Positions 25,813 through 35,700 of a stretch of DNA of 64,000 nucleotides are shown here, one piece after another (the first letter of the stretch is position 1; each line of letters starts with the position of its first letter). Both the position numbers and the translations under genes were made by a program. The stretch lies in NCBI GenBank assembly GCA_964424075.1, contig CAYRGY010000001.1:310001-374000 (forward strand), read 5' to 3'. The notes under the pieces are model-generated. The model did no database searches. It was not told where the DNA came from and saw nothing but the letters and a program-made list of their open reading frames with translations. The DNA comes from CAYRGY01 sp964424075. Lineage in GTDB: Bacteria > Patescibacteriota > Gracilibacteria > UBA1369.

Positions 25813-26175
25813 TTAAGCTTCCTCAATTATTTTGAGGGCAGAATCCTTTTCCAGTTCTTTCATGGTCTTGGGAGTATATTTGAAGGGAACTTTCACAATC
25901 AAATATCTCATAATTTCCGGTTCTAATCGTAGAGAAGTGTCAAATTCCAAAATTTCCGTAGGGTCGAAGGTGAAATTTATCACAGCATAATATCCTCTTT
26001 CACGTCCATTCATGCTGTAGGCCAGAGGCTTTTCACCCCAAACATCTTCAAAGAAGATTTCACCATGTTTGGAAATCTGTTTTTTGATGGCTTCAAGCCT
26101 TTTATTGCAGGCAGATTCACCCAAATCGGGATCCACTATCACCATCAATTCATACTTAAATTCTTCATTTTTCAT
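25813..26175 (-). CDS. rpsF: Ribosomal protein bS6
   Basis: S6 pairs with S18 on the 30S platform. The 120-aa protein begins YELMVIVDPDLGE after a short charged lead and has the typical GEIFFEDVWGEKPLAYSMNGRERGYYAVINF core and a C-terminal MRYLIVKVPF strand. It is first in a two-gene rpsF-rpsR unit. A promoter TTGCCA-N17-TAAATT lies about 75-100 nt upstream. Confidence 0.96.
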   Translation of the reverse strand: MKNEEFKYELMVIVDPDLGESACNKRLEAIKKQISKHGEIFFEDVWGEKPLAYSMNGRERGYYAVINFTFDPTEILEFDTSLRLEPEIMRYLIVKVPFKYTPKTMKELEKDSALKIIEEA

Positions 26176-26244
26176 CCTTTGTTTGGTTAAGAAATATGCT
26201 TAGCCCCCTGGATCATGCCCAAGGAGCACAAAGAAAGTATTCGG

Positions 26245-26273
26245 AATTTAACAAATCAAAACTGGCTTGGCAA
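26245..26273 (-). promoter_or_regulatory. Candidate rpsF promoter
   Basis: On the minus strand, TTGCCA (26273-26268), 17-nt spacer, TAAATT (26250-26245). A leader of about 65 nt would remain; S6:S18 autoregulatory leaders are known in other bacteria, but I could not find the CCG-loop signature here. Confidence 0.4.
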
Positions 26274-26293
26274 GCAAAAATATGCTAAAATAA

Positions 26294-26932
26294 ATGGATA
26301 AATTTATCTTTATGTTAAAAAAGAAATACCCCAAGGATCGCAAACAAATAATTCTGGAAACTGCGCACCCCGATCGTCCTGATCGCGTGGTTTATGAGGA
26401 TCAGCTGCATGAATCAGTGTATGAGGAAAATGAATCCCATGATGCACATCCGGAAAAAAGTTATCTTAAAGCGGTTTTCTCCTGGATTGCCCCTGAATAT
26501 CATCAACACCCTAAAAGCCTGACTTGGTGGGTTGTAGCTGGGATCAGTCTGTTGATCATCATGATCATTGAAGCCTGGACGGGCAATTGGACTATGTTGC
26601 TGGCTACTATGGTATTTGGAGTAGTTTATTGGTATTTGCATGAACATCATCCTCCCAGATTTACCAAAGTGGTCATCTCTGACCTTGGCCTGAAAATAGG
26701 ACACCGCAAAATCCCTTATTCCAAAATCCATTCATTTTGGGTTCTCTATGACCCTCCCAACTTGAAGCGCCTAGTTTTCCGACTGCGCAATTCCTATTTA
26801 TCCGACCTGATAATTGAGCTTGAAGACCAGGATCCGACAGCAATAGCTAATTATTTATCAAAAAATATCACAGAACTTACCGATCAAGAAGAAAGCATTG
26901 CCGACCTCATTGTTCGCTTACTAAAAATGTAA
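26294..26932 (+). CDS. Membrane protein with C-terminal PH-like domain, unrecognised
   Basis: A 212-aa protein. An N-terminal charged part rich in His/Glu/Asp (about residues 1-70) precedes two adjacent membrane segments (about 77-93 and 98-115, WWVVAGISLLIIMIIEAW then MLLATMVFGVVYWYL). A cytosolic domain follows (FTKVVISDLGLKIGHRKIPYSKIHSFWVL...) whose strand pattern resembles bacterial PH-type domains. I cannot name the family. The stop TAA and the next ATG share a base (TAATG), making it the first gene of the 26294-36413 unit. Confidence 0.7.
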   Translation: MDKFIFMLKKKYPKDRKQIILETAHPDRPDRVVYEDQLHESVYEENESHDAHPEKSYLKAVFSWIAPEYHQHPKSLTWWVVAGISLLIIMIIEAWTGNWTMLLATMVFGVVYWYLHEHHPPRFTKVVISDLGLKIGHRKIPYSKIHSFWVLYDPPNLKRLVFRLRNSYLSDLIIELEDQDPTAIANYLSKNITELTDQEESIADLIVRLLKM

Positions 26933-28533
26933 TGGCACCACAAGACAAAGCACCAAAAAGGCTACCTTCTGAAGAAAATTCCACTCCGGAAACAAATTCC
27001 GCTAGTCCTGATTTGAATTTAAACAAGCAGATAGACAAAAAAAGAATCGAATATGAAAAACAGGTTGATGAGATACTTAAGCAATTTAAGCTTTCCGGTC
27101 GCTTAGCCAAGGATAAGCTTAAAACTCTTCGTGCAACGCTTTTCGCTAATATTCGCCAAAGTGCTGCAAGGGAGATGGGCAGAGAAAATGCTATTCAACA
27201 AGCGGCCCAGCAACAAAGAGAGGCTATAGAACAAAGCGGCGAGGGTACAGTCAGAGTTCCCGTTGAGGGACCTGTAGAAAAAGCAGACGCGCAGATGTCG
27301 GTAGTGGTGGAAACCTTTAGAAAAATTATTGATCATGTAGCTAAGGGCAATCAAATCGATGAGGAGGGTTTAACTAAAGTCATGGCTATGATGCGCCAAT
27401 TTGAGAATCTTAAGACTAATCCCCAAATTAGCGAGCTTTTTACTAAATTGGCTGAAAATAAACCACTTCAGGATCCTGCTGACTTTATGACAATTATTGG
27501 CTTCATTCAACCCATTGAATTGGCTGAGGCTTCTAAAAAACCTCAACAGGTATACGAAAGCTCTCAGGCTGGCGTACTGATTTCCATGTTGAAACCGCCC
27601 CAACGTATGCGCATGGCAGAGCTAATTTATGAAAACAAAGAACCAGCGCAGGCCACTGGAATTATTGAAGGACTTGTTGCTACCGGCATGCTTAGTATGG
27701 CCCAACTGAATCACTTGATAAATTCAAAGAAATTACCTGAAGAAGAGCGAAACAATCTGCAACAGCAAGTTGAAGACGGTTCATTACTGGCAGAACAACA
27801 GGCCTATAGGGAGCATCTGGCTATGTTGGCACATGCCAATCGTGGGGCAGGGGGCGAGAATATTCTCAATCGTATCGGAATGAAGGAAGTTGGCATTGCA
27901 GCCTTGGGAGTCTGGGGATCTGTAACTGCTTTTATGAATTTTGCAGCCGGTTTCCAATTTAATGACATTTCAGGAAGTTTCAGGCGTATCGGTACTAATC
28001 CCTGGTTTTGGGCGGGCAGCGCCGGAGCGGCGGTAGGAGCTTTATCTCTGGCAGGTAATTTAGCCCCGGAAACTACTGAAGATGCCATTGAAAGCACTAG
28101 AGAATTTTTCCGGGGACGCGATGAAAAAGCTGAACTTGCTCAAGAGCATCGCAATAAGTTTTTTGAATATATGCGACGTCCTTTACGCGAAAATCATTAT
28201 CTGGATGAATTTTTAATGTCCGAAGCCCTGTCAGGCCAAAAACAGACCGGATTTGAGGTATTACATGCTTTGAATAGTGATCTGCAAGCAGGAAAAATTA
28301 GTAATTTGGACTATCAAACCTTGCATCAGAGTCTTGATCCTGAACAACAAAAGTGGCTGGATCGGGCTATGTCCCAAGCTCCGGGCTCCGGTGTCGAAGA
28401 AAAAAAGACCCAAGTCATGGATCAAATCAGACTTTTTTATTTATCTGCAAAAGGCTTAAAAATTAATACCCGGGAAGAAGTCGCTCAGGTTATCGCTGAT
28501 TTTAAGCAAGATGAAGGAATTGAAACCAATTAA
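26932..28533 (+). CDS. Coiled-coil protein with a central membrane hairpin, unrecognised
   Basis: This 533-aa protein has a long charged helical N-terminus (Gln/Glu/Lys-rich, likely coiled coil, about residues 20-110) and a helical domain with MMRQFENLKTNPQISELF. Two hydrophobic segments lie at about 320-342 and 354-373, then a helical acidic C-terminus. No enzyme motif is visible. Both ends would face the cytoplasm if the two segments form a hairpin. It is translationally coupled to the gene before it and 2 nt from the gene after it, so its products should be made together with the TrbL-like protein. Confidence 0.75.
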   Translation: MAPQDKAPKRLPSEENSTPETNSASPDLNLNKQIDKKRIEYEKQVDEILKQFKLSGRLAKDKLKTLRATLFANIRQSAAREMGRENAIQQAAQQQREAIEQSGEGTVRVPVEGPVEKADAQMSVVVETFRKIIDHVAKGNQIDEEGLTKVMAMMRQFENLKTNPQISELFTKLAENKPLQDPADFMTIIGFIQPIELAEASKKPQQVYESSQAGVLISMLKPPQRMRMAELIYENKEPAQATGIIEGLVATGMLSMAQLNHLINSKKLPEEERNNLQQQVEDGSLLAEQQAYREHLAMLAHANRGAGGENILNRIGMKEVGIAALGVWGSVTAFMNFAAGFQFNDISGSFRRIGTNPWFWAGSAGAAVGALSLAGNLAPETTEDAIESTREFFRGRDEKAELAQEHRNKFFEYMRRPLRENHYLDEFLMSEALSGQKQTGFEVLHALNSDLQAGKISNLDYQTLHQSLDPEQQKWLDRAMSQAPGSGVEEKKTQVMDQIRLFYLSAKGLKINTREEVAQVIADFKQDEGIETN

Positions 28534-28535
28534 AA

Positions 28536-30293
28536 ATGGCATATCAAATAAATTTTGACTTAAAACTAGATCTCAAGAACAAGGTTTATGACATCCTCAA
28601 GGATTTCCGTAAATTTCAGGCAGAGGGAGCGCCCGGTGATGGTCGTAAAATCTTGATGAATTATCTATGCACTCCGGAATTTAGCGGTGATATCAAAGGT
28701 TCACAATATGAAACTCAATATGACGCTGCCCTAAACACTTATTTCCCCATAAATTCACCTCACAATGAATTTTCCAAATATGAATATCGCGATGACCACA
28801 TCGTTTTTGTGCAGAGTTTGAAGCAGAATATCTCACTAATTACTCAATACTACAATTCAGAATTTATGTCCTTAATTTTGCCGGTAATGCCGGCAGATTC
28901 TGAAGATTTTAATGACCTCTATTTTACCGATGAACAGCAGAAGCTGATTATGCAGCAAATTGTAGTCCCTTCGCTGGCTAAATTGGAATCCAACCGAGTC
29001 GCAGAGCTTACACAAACTGAGGACGGTGACAATGCCTATCAGAATCAGGTCGACAGCATTCTAGCCCAAGACCTGAATGGCAACTTCAGTATTGTAATCC
29101 CTCGCAGAGCCATTAAAACCATTACTGACATTATCAATGATCAAAGTCTGACTGATGCGGAGAAAATTACCTCGATCAGAAATCGTCTCCGCACGGAATT
29201 TGGTGTAGCCAATGCTGATCAGCTTTTTCTCAATCAAAATCTGCAATTTGTACCTTTTAACACTTTGGATTTTGCTGACTACAACACCGACCAATTTAGC
29301 GGAGTTTCGCAGGTTGCTGTCGATTTTAACGATGTTCCCGCAGCCTTAAAACGCCGTTTTGCCAATAAGGTCCGCTATCAACTTGTACTGAATAGTAAAG
29401 GTCGCATCCATTTTGCAGTCGGACAAGCACTTCGACTTAAACCAGGCACCACTAATCAATACATTTCTTTTGACGCTGCCAATATAGAAACTGATCATAC
29501 CGGAACCATCGCGGAGGAAGGAAATAATATTTGGTTTGTTATCGATGAAAATGGCAAATCATACCTGGTTAAAGTCAATTTTGACCTTAATCTTAACGAA
29601 AAAAAATCCGAAATCCACCTTTTTGAGGGTAAGGGCAGTGATAATCGACATTTCGGTGATCTCAATATCCCCGAAATCAGCATTGCCATGGATGATTTGG
29701 AGCAATTGGAAGATCAAACTCTTGAAGATGTCTATCAGCAAGCTCTTGCAGAGCAGACCGAAGTTGAAGAACCGGCTGAGTCAGGTCCTCCCCAGCCTTT
29801 TCCGCATGAACAAAAGGCTCCTACACTTCATATCCCGGTCCCACTAGCTCTTCCTCCTGAACCTCACACCAATGTCACGGTGAAAACTCCACCTGATCTA
29901 ATTCTCAAGCCTAGCACCTCTTTCCATCCCACTACCGGTCAGGAAAGATGGCAAAAAACCAGGCAAACCACTACAGAAGAAACAGTTAATTTGCCTGAAG
30001 ATCGTCGAGTTAAAGCACCTCCCAAGATCAAACCGCCCAAAGCCAGCGCTCCACAAGCAGAACCACAAGCAACACAGCAAGAACAAGCTACTCGCCCCGG
30101 TCAACCTCCTGCCGCCGAAGTTGCTCAAAGACGAAAGCAAAAGTCAGCACAAGCACCTCAAGAGCAACCCTCTTTACCTGCCAAAGCTGCATCATCTTTT
30201 CAACGAAAATTGGTGGCCGGTCTGACCTCGGGAATTATTTTCGGAGGCATTGGAGCACCAACAGCCTTGGAAATATTTAGACATTTTACTTAA
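28536..30293 (+). CDS. Tail-anchored proline-rich protein, unrecognised
   Basis: This 585-aa protein is soluble over residues 1-400 (mixed alpha/beta, starting MAYQINFDLKLDLKNKVYDI). A Pro/Gln/Ala-rich linker follows (about 405-545), then one C-terminal hydrophobic segment (about 560-580, AGLTSGIIFGGIGAPTALEI), a tail-anchor layout. There is no signal peptide. The central region contains LKPGTTNQYISFDAAN-type beta strands but no known motif. The 3-nt gap to the TrbL-like gene suggests a shared complex, with the long linker spanning a distance at the membrane. Confidence 0.75.
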   Translation: MAYQINFDLKLDLKNKVYDILKDFRKFQAEGAPGDGRKILMNYLCTPEFSGDIKGSQYETQYDAALNTYFPINSPHNEFSKYEYRDDHIVFVQSLKQNISLITQYYNSEFMSLILPVMPADSEDFNDLYFTDEQQKLIMQQIVVPSLAKLESNRVAELTQTEDGDNAYQNQVDSILAQDLNGNFSIVIPRRAIKTITDIINDQSLTDAEKITSIRNRLRTEFGVANADQLFLNQNLQFVPFNTLDFADYNTDQFSGVSQVAVDFNDVPAALKRRFANKVRYQLVLNSKGRIHFAVGQALRLKPGTTNQYISFDAANIETDHTGTIAEEGNNIWFVIDENGKSYLVKVNFDLNLNEKKSEIHLFEGKGSDNRHFGDLNIPEISIAMDDLEQLEDQTLEDVYQQALAEQTEVEEPAESGPPQPFPHEQKAPTLHIPVPLALPPEPHTNVTVKTPPDLILKPSTSFHPTTGQERWQKTRQTTTEETVNLPEDRRVKAPPKIKPPKASAPQAEPQATQQEQATRPGQPPAAEVAQRRKQKSAQAPQEQPSLPAKAASSFQRKLVAGLTSGIIFGGIGAPTALEIFRHFT

Positions 30294-30296
30294 ATC

Positions 30297-32675
30297 ATGA
30301 ATTCACTTATCAGCAAAATTCGCCGACACAGAAAAACGATAGCAATTATTTCCATTGTTGCCGTCTTAATTTGTCTACCCTCCTTGGCTTTAGCTCAAAC
30401 AACAGGAGAAATAATTAATGACGGACTCAAAGAACTTCTCCAATGGCTTAGAATAGTTATGAATTTCATTCAGATCTTACTTTGGCCTGCCTTACTGCTT
30501 ATCGGTGGACTAATGACTAATGATTTATTGTTCAGTGGTGGAATGCAAACAACACTTTTAAGTGTGTGGAATGGAGTTCGGGATTTTGTGAATATATTTT
30601 TCGTCTTGGTTTTATTGGGTGTTGCGATAGTCAACATTATGGGCATCAACAAAGATGAATTTCAAATCAAAAACTTCCTGCCCAAATTCGCTATAGCACT
30701 AATTGCAGTCAATTTTTCATTTTTGGCTTGTAAAGTGATTCTGGATGTAACCAACCTGACCGCTACAGCAATTTTTGCTCTACCGGTAGACACCAAAATT
30801 CTCAAAGAATACGATTTCAATGGGGATGAAGACAGGATGAATAAATTCGGTAGTGACTTATGTGGTCAATTGGCCAAGTTGGAGAAGCGTACCGGTGAAG
30901 CAATCGCAAAAGCTGATCAAGGTGCAGCACAAGGTGCAGCTGCACCTCCTGCTGCCAATACTTCCACAGTAGGAACAGAGTCTAAGGGAAGCAGTGGTGA
31001 ATGGTGCTTCATTGAATCAGATGACAATAGTGGCCAAAAAAATACAGCTGGAGTCAGACAAGCCGTCAAAGCTCAGCTCACTTCATTTGGCCAAAACTTT
31101 TTCGGGCGCATGAATTCCAGAAATATTGCCCTAATTCTTGCAGTCGAACTCTTGCATGTGACTGAATTGGACAAAGTAAGCTCCGACACAGAGAATTTAC
31201 AAGATTTAATCGTCAACACCCTCTTTTCTCTTACTTTTTTCATTATCTATGCGACAGCCTTCATTGCACTGTTTTTAACTCTAATAGTCAGGATAATTGT
31301 GCTTTGGGTTACCATTGCCCTTTCACCATTAATGGCTCTCGGTATCACCGGTATCAGCACATTTGCCAAGCAATTCTGGACGGGAGGCGACAATTCACTT
31401 GGAGACTTGTTCATTCAACACGCCTTAGTTCCAATTAAACTTGCGGTAGTCATGACCATCGGAACGATTATGGTCACCAAAATCAAGCATCTTGGTTCGG
31501 CATCTGTTATGAGTAATGATATTACCGATCTCGGAGCAGTCACCAGTAACCTGTCCACGGTTCAGGATTTAATTGTTGGCATGGGAACTGCACTATTCAT
31601 TTGGATGGCTATCTGGGAAGCTCTTAAGGGCACCAAAGCCAGTGGATTTATTGAACAGAACATTAAAGGTAATATTGAACGTGCAGCTGGTACAATTGCT
31701 AAGATGCCCGCTTATTTACCAATTTTTCAAGTCGGCAAAGGAGCCGATCAAACCCATGTCGGTCTGGCCGCTCTTGGACCAATGCTTCGTCAAGGAGGGC
31801 CGGCGGGCTTCCAGCGACGCGAACAATCAAGATATACAAATCTCTTCGCCCCTCAATCTCCAACTGCATCAGTTAATAAGCTAACTGAAGCTAAAAATAT
31901 AACTGAGCACAAGGAAAACTTTGCCCGCATGGGACAGGCTGCCGCCAATGGCGAAAAATTTGATATCGGTAAAACTCAGGGACAGGAAATAGCTCGCAAC
32001 ATCACCAATAATCCCGAGTTTCAAAAATTCTGGCAAAATCCCCAAATGAATTGGGCAGGCACTGGATTTAAAGGCTATCAGGATTTCATAAATCAATTGC
32101 GAGAAGGAAAAGTTAGCAATGATCAAATCGGCAAACTATACAGCCAAAACCAACAAATATTTGCACCGGGCCCCGAAGACGTTGCTAAAAATGCTGCCGA
32201 TGCCAAGGCAGCACAGAAGAGGGCAGGTATGGCTGGAAACAACGAATTAAACACAAGAGTCACAGCATTGGAGAATGAAGGAAGACCTGATTCTGGAAAG
32301 AGCTTACAACTCATTGAAGATGCTATGCAAAACGCCAATCAATTGGATATTACTGATGAAAATAGTGTAAAAAATGGTCAATTTACACAGCCGAACCATC
32401 TAACTTTAGCAAACAAAATAAATAGAAGCCTAGAAACTGCTGGCTTTAATGAAACAGACAGAACAAATATACTTGCAGAAATTTTTGACAATAAGGGAGG
32501 TCAAAATGTTAGTACACAAGAGGCAAAAACACTGGCAGAAAGCGTTGTAAAAGGTAATGCTCAGACAGCCACACCACCAGCCGGCACACCCACACCACCA
32601 CCAGCCCCACCAGCCCCACCAGCACCAGCAGCACCAGAACCACCAGCACCAGCTCCACCTAACCCCACCTCTTGA
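30297..32675 (+). CDS. TrbL/VirB6-like polytopic membrane protein
   Basis: A 792-aa protein with a cleavable-looking signal (residues 15-34, ending LALAQTT). Membrane segments follow at about 50-70, 84-108 and 128-150, then a loop with two cysteines (about 190-240). More segments lie between 290 and 440, among them ATAFIALFLTLIVRIIVLWV and ALSPLMALGI. A soluble C-terminus ends in a Pro/Ala tail. This follows the TrbL/VirB6 pattern seen in type IV secretion and is frequent in CPR genomes. No VirB4, VirD4 or relaxase gene accompanies it. The stop is TGA, showing the standard code. Confidence 0.75.
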   Translation: MNSLISKIRRHRKTIAIISIVAVLICLPSLALAQTTGEIINDGLKELLQWLRIVMNFIQILLWPALLLIGGLMTNDLLFSGGMQTTLLSVWNGVRDFVNIFFVLVLLGVAIVNIMGINKDEFQIKNFLPKFAIALIAVNFSFLACKVILDVTNLTATAIFALPVDTKILKEYDFNGDEDRMNKFGSDLCGQLAKLEKRTGEAIAKADQGAAQGAAAPPAANTSTVGTESKGSSGEWCFIESDDNSGQKNTAGVRQAVKAQLTSFGQNFFGRMNSRNIALILAVELLHVTELDKVSSDTENLQDLIVNTLFSLTFFIIYATAFIALFLTLIVRIIVLWVTIALSPLMALGITGISTFAKQFWTGGDNSLGDLFIQHALVPIKLAVVMTIGTIMVTKIKHLGSASVMSNDITDLGAVTSNLSTVQDLIVGMGTALFIWMAIWEALKGTKASGFIEQNIKGNIERAAGTIAKMPAYLPIFQVGKGADQTHVGLAALGPMLRQGGPAGFQRREQSRYTNLFAPQSPTASVNKLTEAKNITEHKENFARMGQAAANGEKFDIGKTQGQEIARNITNNPEFQKFWQNPQMNWAGTGFKGYQDFINQLREGKVSNDQIGKLYSQNQQIFAPGPEDVAKNAADAKAAQKRAGMAGNNELNTRVTALENEGRPDSGKSLQLIEDAMQNANQLDITDENSVKNGQFTQPNHLTLANKINRSLETAGFNETDRTNILAEIFDNKGGQNVSTQEAKTLAESVVKGNAQTATPPAGTPTPPPAPPAPPAPAAPEPPAPAPPNPTS

Positions 32676-32723
32676 CAAACTCTAGAAAAATGAGAAAATT
32701 AACAAAACTTACATCTACAGACC

Positions 32724-35700
32724 ATGTTAAATAAGCCGTCCCAAAACTTGGTCCTCAACAGAAAAAGCGCTGATAGCAGCGTCAATACTAAGCGGCTTGT
32801 TTTCCGTAATCCCAATCAACCACCAGAGCAACTGCCTGAGCTTCCAACTCAATTTGCTGCTCATTCCAAAATCCCTTCCACATTGGCGGACGATATTAAG
32901 GAAAAGGCGGAACTGCTCTTGCAAAGAAATCATAAATTGCAGGAATTATTGCAGCAGGATGACATTTTGACTCCGGATGAATTAAAGCAGGAAGTACTGC
33001 AAAAAGTCGCGGCTCTTACTGAAAATACCGATGCCAATTGGTTACAGCTTCAGGCAACTGACAATCGGCTCCGACAGTTTTTGGAGGAGACTTTGGAGCT
33101 GCGCAATGCAGCAGGTCAAAAGGAATTTGATCGTCAGGAAGTCTTGGCATATATCGGAGTTGATAATCCTCAAGGCTTTCAGGACACTATCGAACATGTT
33201 TTTCAGCGCAATCGTGATCAAAAAAAACTGACCAAACTATCACAGAATGATCTTACTAATTTAAAATCTGCCAATGCGACCAACTTGGTAACTATTATTG
33301 ATCGTTTAGAAGGAGAAGATAAATTGACTGCCAAACAGGCTGATTTACTAAAAGAATTGGGGCCTAAGGATGCCACTCAACTTCAAACCGACCGGCAAAA
33401 CTTTATAAACAAGTTGCAAGCCAATCATCCTGATAAATATCACGACTTTATTAGAATACTAGGCACTCAACAGGAGCAAGAAAAGGCCGTCAATGCTAAT
33501 ATCACTGAGTTTAATGACCTCTCCTCATCAGTAACAGAGCATTTCAATCGTTTGATGAATGATGTGATGGCAAGAATGAGACAACATCGCCTCCTACAAA
33601 GCTGGAAACGCAAGACTGGAATTTTCTATCGTAAAGGTATGGAATTGGAATTCGCCGAAACTGTCAGCGACCCAAGCGATCCATCCGGTTCAGGACAAAG
33701 AATTAACAAGTTAAAAATAGACAATATTAATTTCAATCCTACCACCTGGCTGGAATCAGATCTTCTGACTGAAAAACCCACTGAAAAAATGGAGCCTGTA
33801 ATTCAATTCACTGTTTCTAATAACAACACCGGGTACAGGCAGTCCCACAATATGACCGCCGCTCGTTTCAATCAATTTGTCGGCAAAAACAATGTTAATC
33901 AAGCATTTGCTGACCTCAAGGCGCTGGAATCGGAATTGGATCTTTCCGGAAAGATCAAAAGAGGTTTAAAAATGCAATTGCCCAAAGCGAATGGCGAACC
34001 TACTACCAGAACTGTTTCTATCCAAAATGTATCACCCAGCAAAATAACCCTGGATGCTCCTGTCCAATTAGATGTGGGCAATTCTAACCTGGGCATTCCA
34101 GCAAGAAATAAAACTGAATTAACTTATGGAGAATTTGCCCGTTGGTATCAAAAATCCTGGGTATTACCGGAAATTGCCAGTCTGGCCGCACTAAACATTG
34201 AACTAAAGCGCCATACTAAGCATTTGAACACACTTTATAAGCGCGTAGCCCGCAATTATCCACCGATAGATATTGCTGGCAGCAAGCCACTGGTACTCAT
34301 GTATGACGATGCTACTCAAGACCCTTTTGTAGTGACCGAAGCTACACCCGAGCAAATCGGTTTTTCTAATGGCGAGACCATGACACCGACTGAATTTCTC
34401 CGTTGGGTTCAAGAAAATGAAGTCGAAGTCGCTGATCCCGAAACCAGAAATAATCGATTGGCCGATGAAAGCGGCTCAGATGGTCTGGATTCTTCTGATG
34501 ATAGTGGAGATGGTAATAACAACAATTTGTTCACTCCTGCCGCAGCAGCTGCGGGTGGAGCGGCCGCAGCAGCGGCAGCTGCCAATAAAAATCCAGATTC
34601 CAGTCCCACACAGGCCTCTGAGTCCACTGCAAAAAGGTCAGGGCCTTCTGCCGGTTTCCTAAGAAATCTCTGGGAAAATACGCATGTAATGTCAATGATG
34701 GATTTCAAAAAGATGTTCGATGAATTTGTGCAATTTGTAAAAGACAAACATGATCGTCGTCAAAAGCGCACGGTTGGCAATGTTATGGAAAATGTTTACA
34801 AGGGTATACCTATTTTTGAGCCTATGTCTTCACGAGGCCGGGCAATGCGTGTCGGAGCAGACAATGAATATGTCGAAGAATACAAGAAACAAATGGAAGC
34901 CATGGAGGTAAGTGAAATTTTTGATGAAATGTATAAAACAAGGGATAAAAACTATTTTAAAGCTGCCCTTGATACTCTTGCTGACAAAGGAGTGTTACGT
35001 TGGGATGATGATGCAAAACTGATGGAACAGGTGAACTGGTTTTCCAAGGCCACCTATCCCGAAAAACATCGTAATTTGAAAGGACAAAAAGTTAAAGTAG
35101 GGGATAAAGGTCAATTGAGTGAATCAGGTATGTATCTGATCGATCAATATCGTCTGGCCATAGATGACATCTGGGGAATCGGCACTTTTGGTGGACTAAG
35201 AGGCACCAATACATCCAAATATGATGAAAAGAAACGACAAAGTGCCGAAAACATGCACATGGTCGGTTTTGAGCAAGGTGGTATTAAGAATCGAATTAAA
35301 ACCATGCTCTATGAATTCATTTACGAAGGAGTTGAACACTCAGCCGCAGAATTTGACGGACTACTGGAAAACGCCATGGCCAACAATGAAGTAACTATGG
35401 AAGAGGGAATGATGTTTTATATTATGGCATTTTCTGTACCCAATAAAGCAAGCGGAAAAACCATTTTGCCTTATGCCCAATACCAGCCATATATTAAAGC
35501 GATGAAGGATAATACCGCCTTTATCTATTTTGCCCTCGACTATCCGGTTCTGGATGCCAATGGTAATGAGATGAAAGATGCGGATGGCAACACAATTGAG
35601 CGCAAGAAAACTCCCGAAGATCTGAAGGAAATTTTCGACAAATTTATTCTACCTGATCTAAACGCCAATCAAGCTCAATCCTCCAATGCGATTAACTGGC

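Noticed and set aside
30297..32675. Use of UGA as glycine (Gracilibacteria/SR1 code)
   Set aside because: This gene ends in TGA at the expected place and no conserved gene in the window reads through TGA.
32430..32678. Trp/Cys-rich minus-strand frame
   Set aside because: Antisense of the proline-repeat tail (CCA/CCN codons) of the TrbL-like protein.
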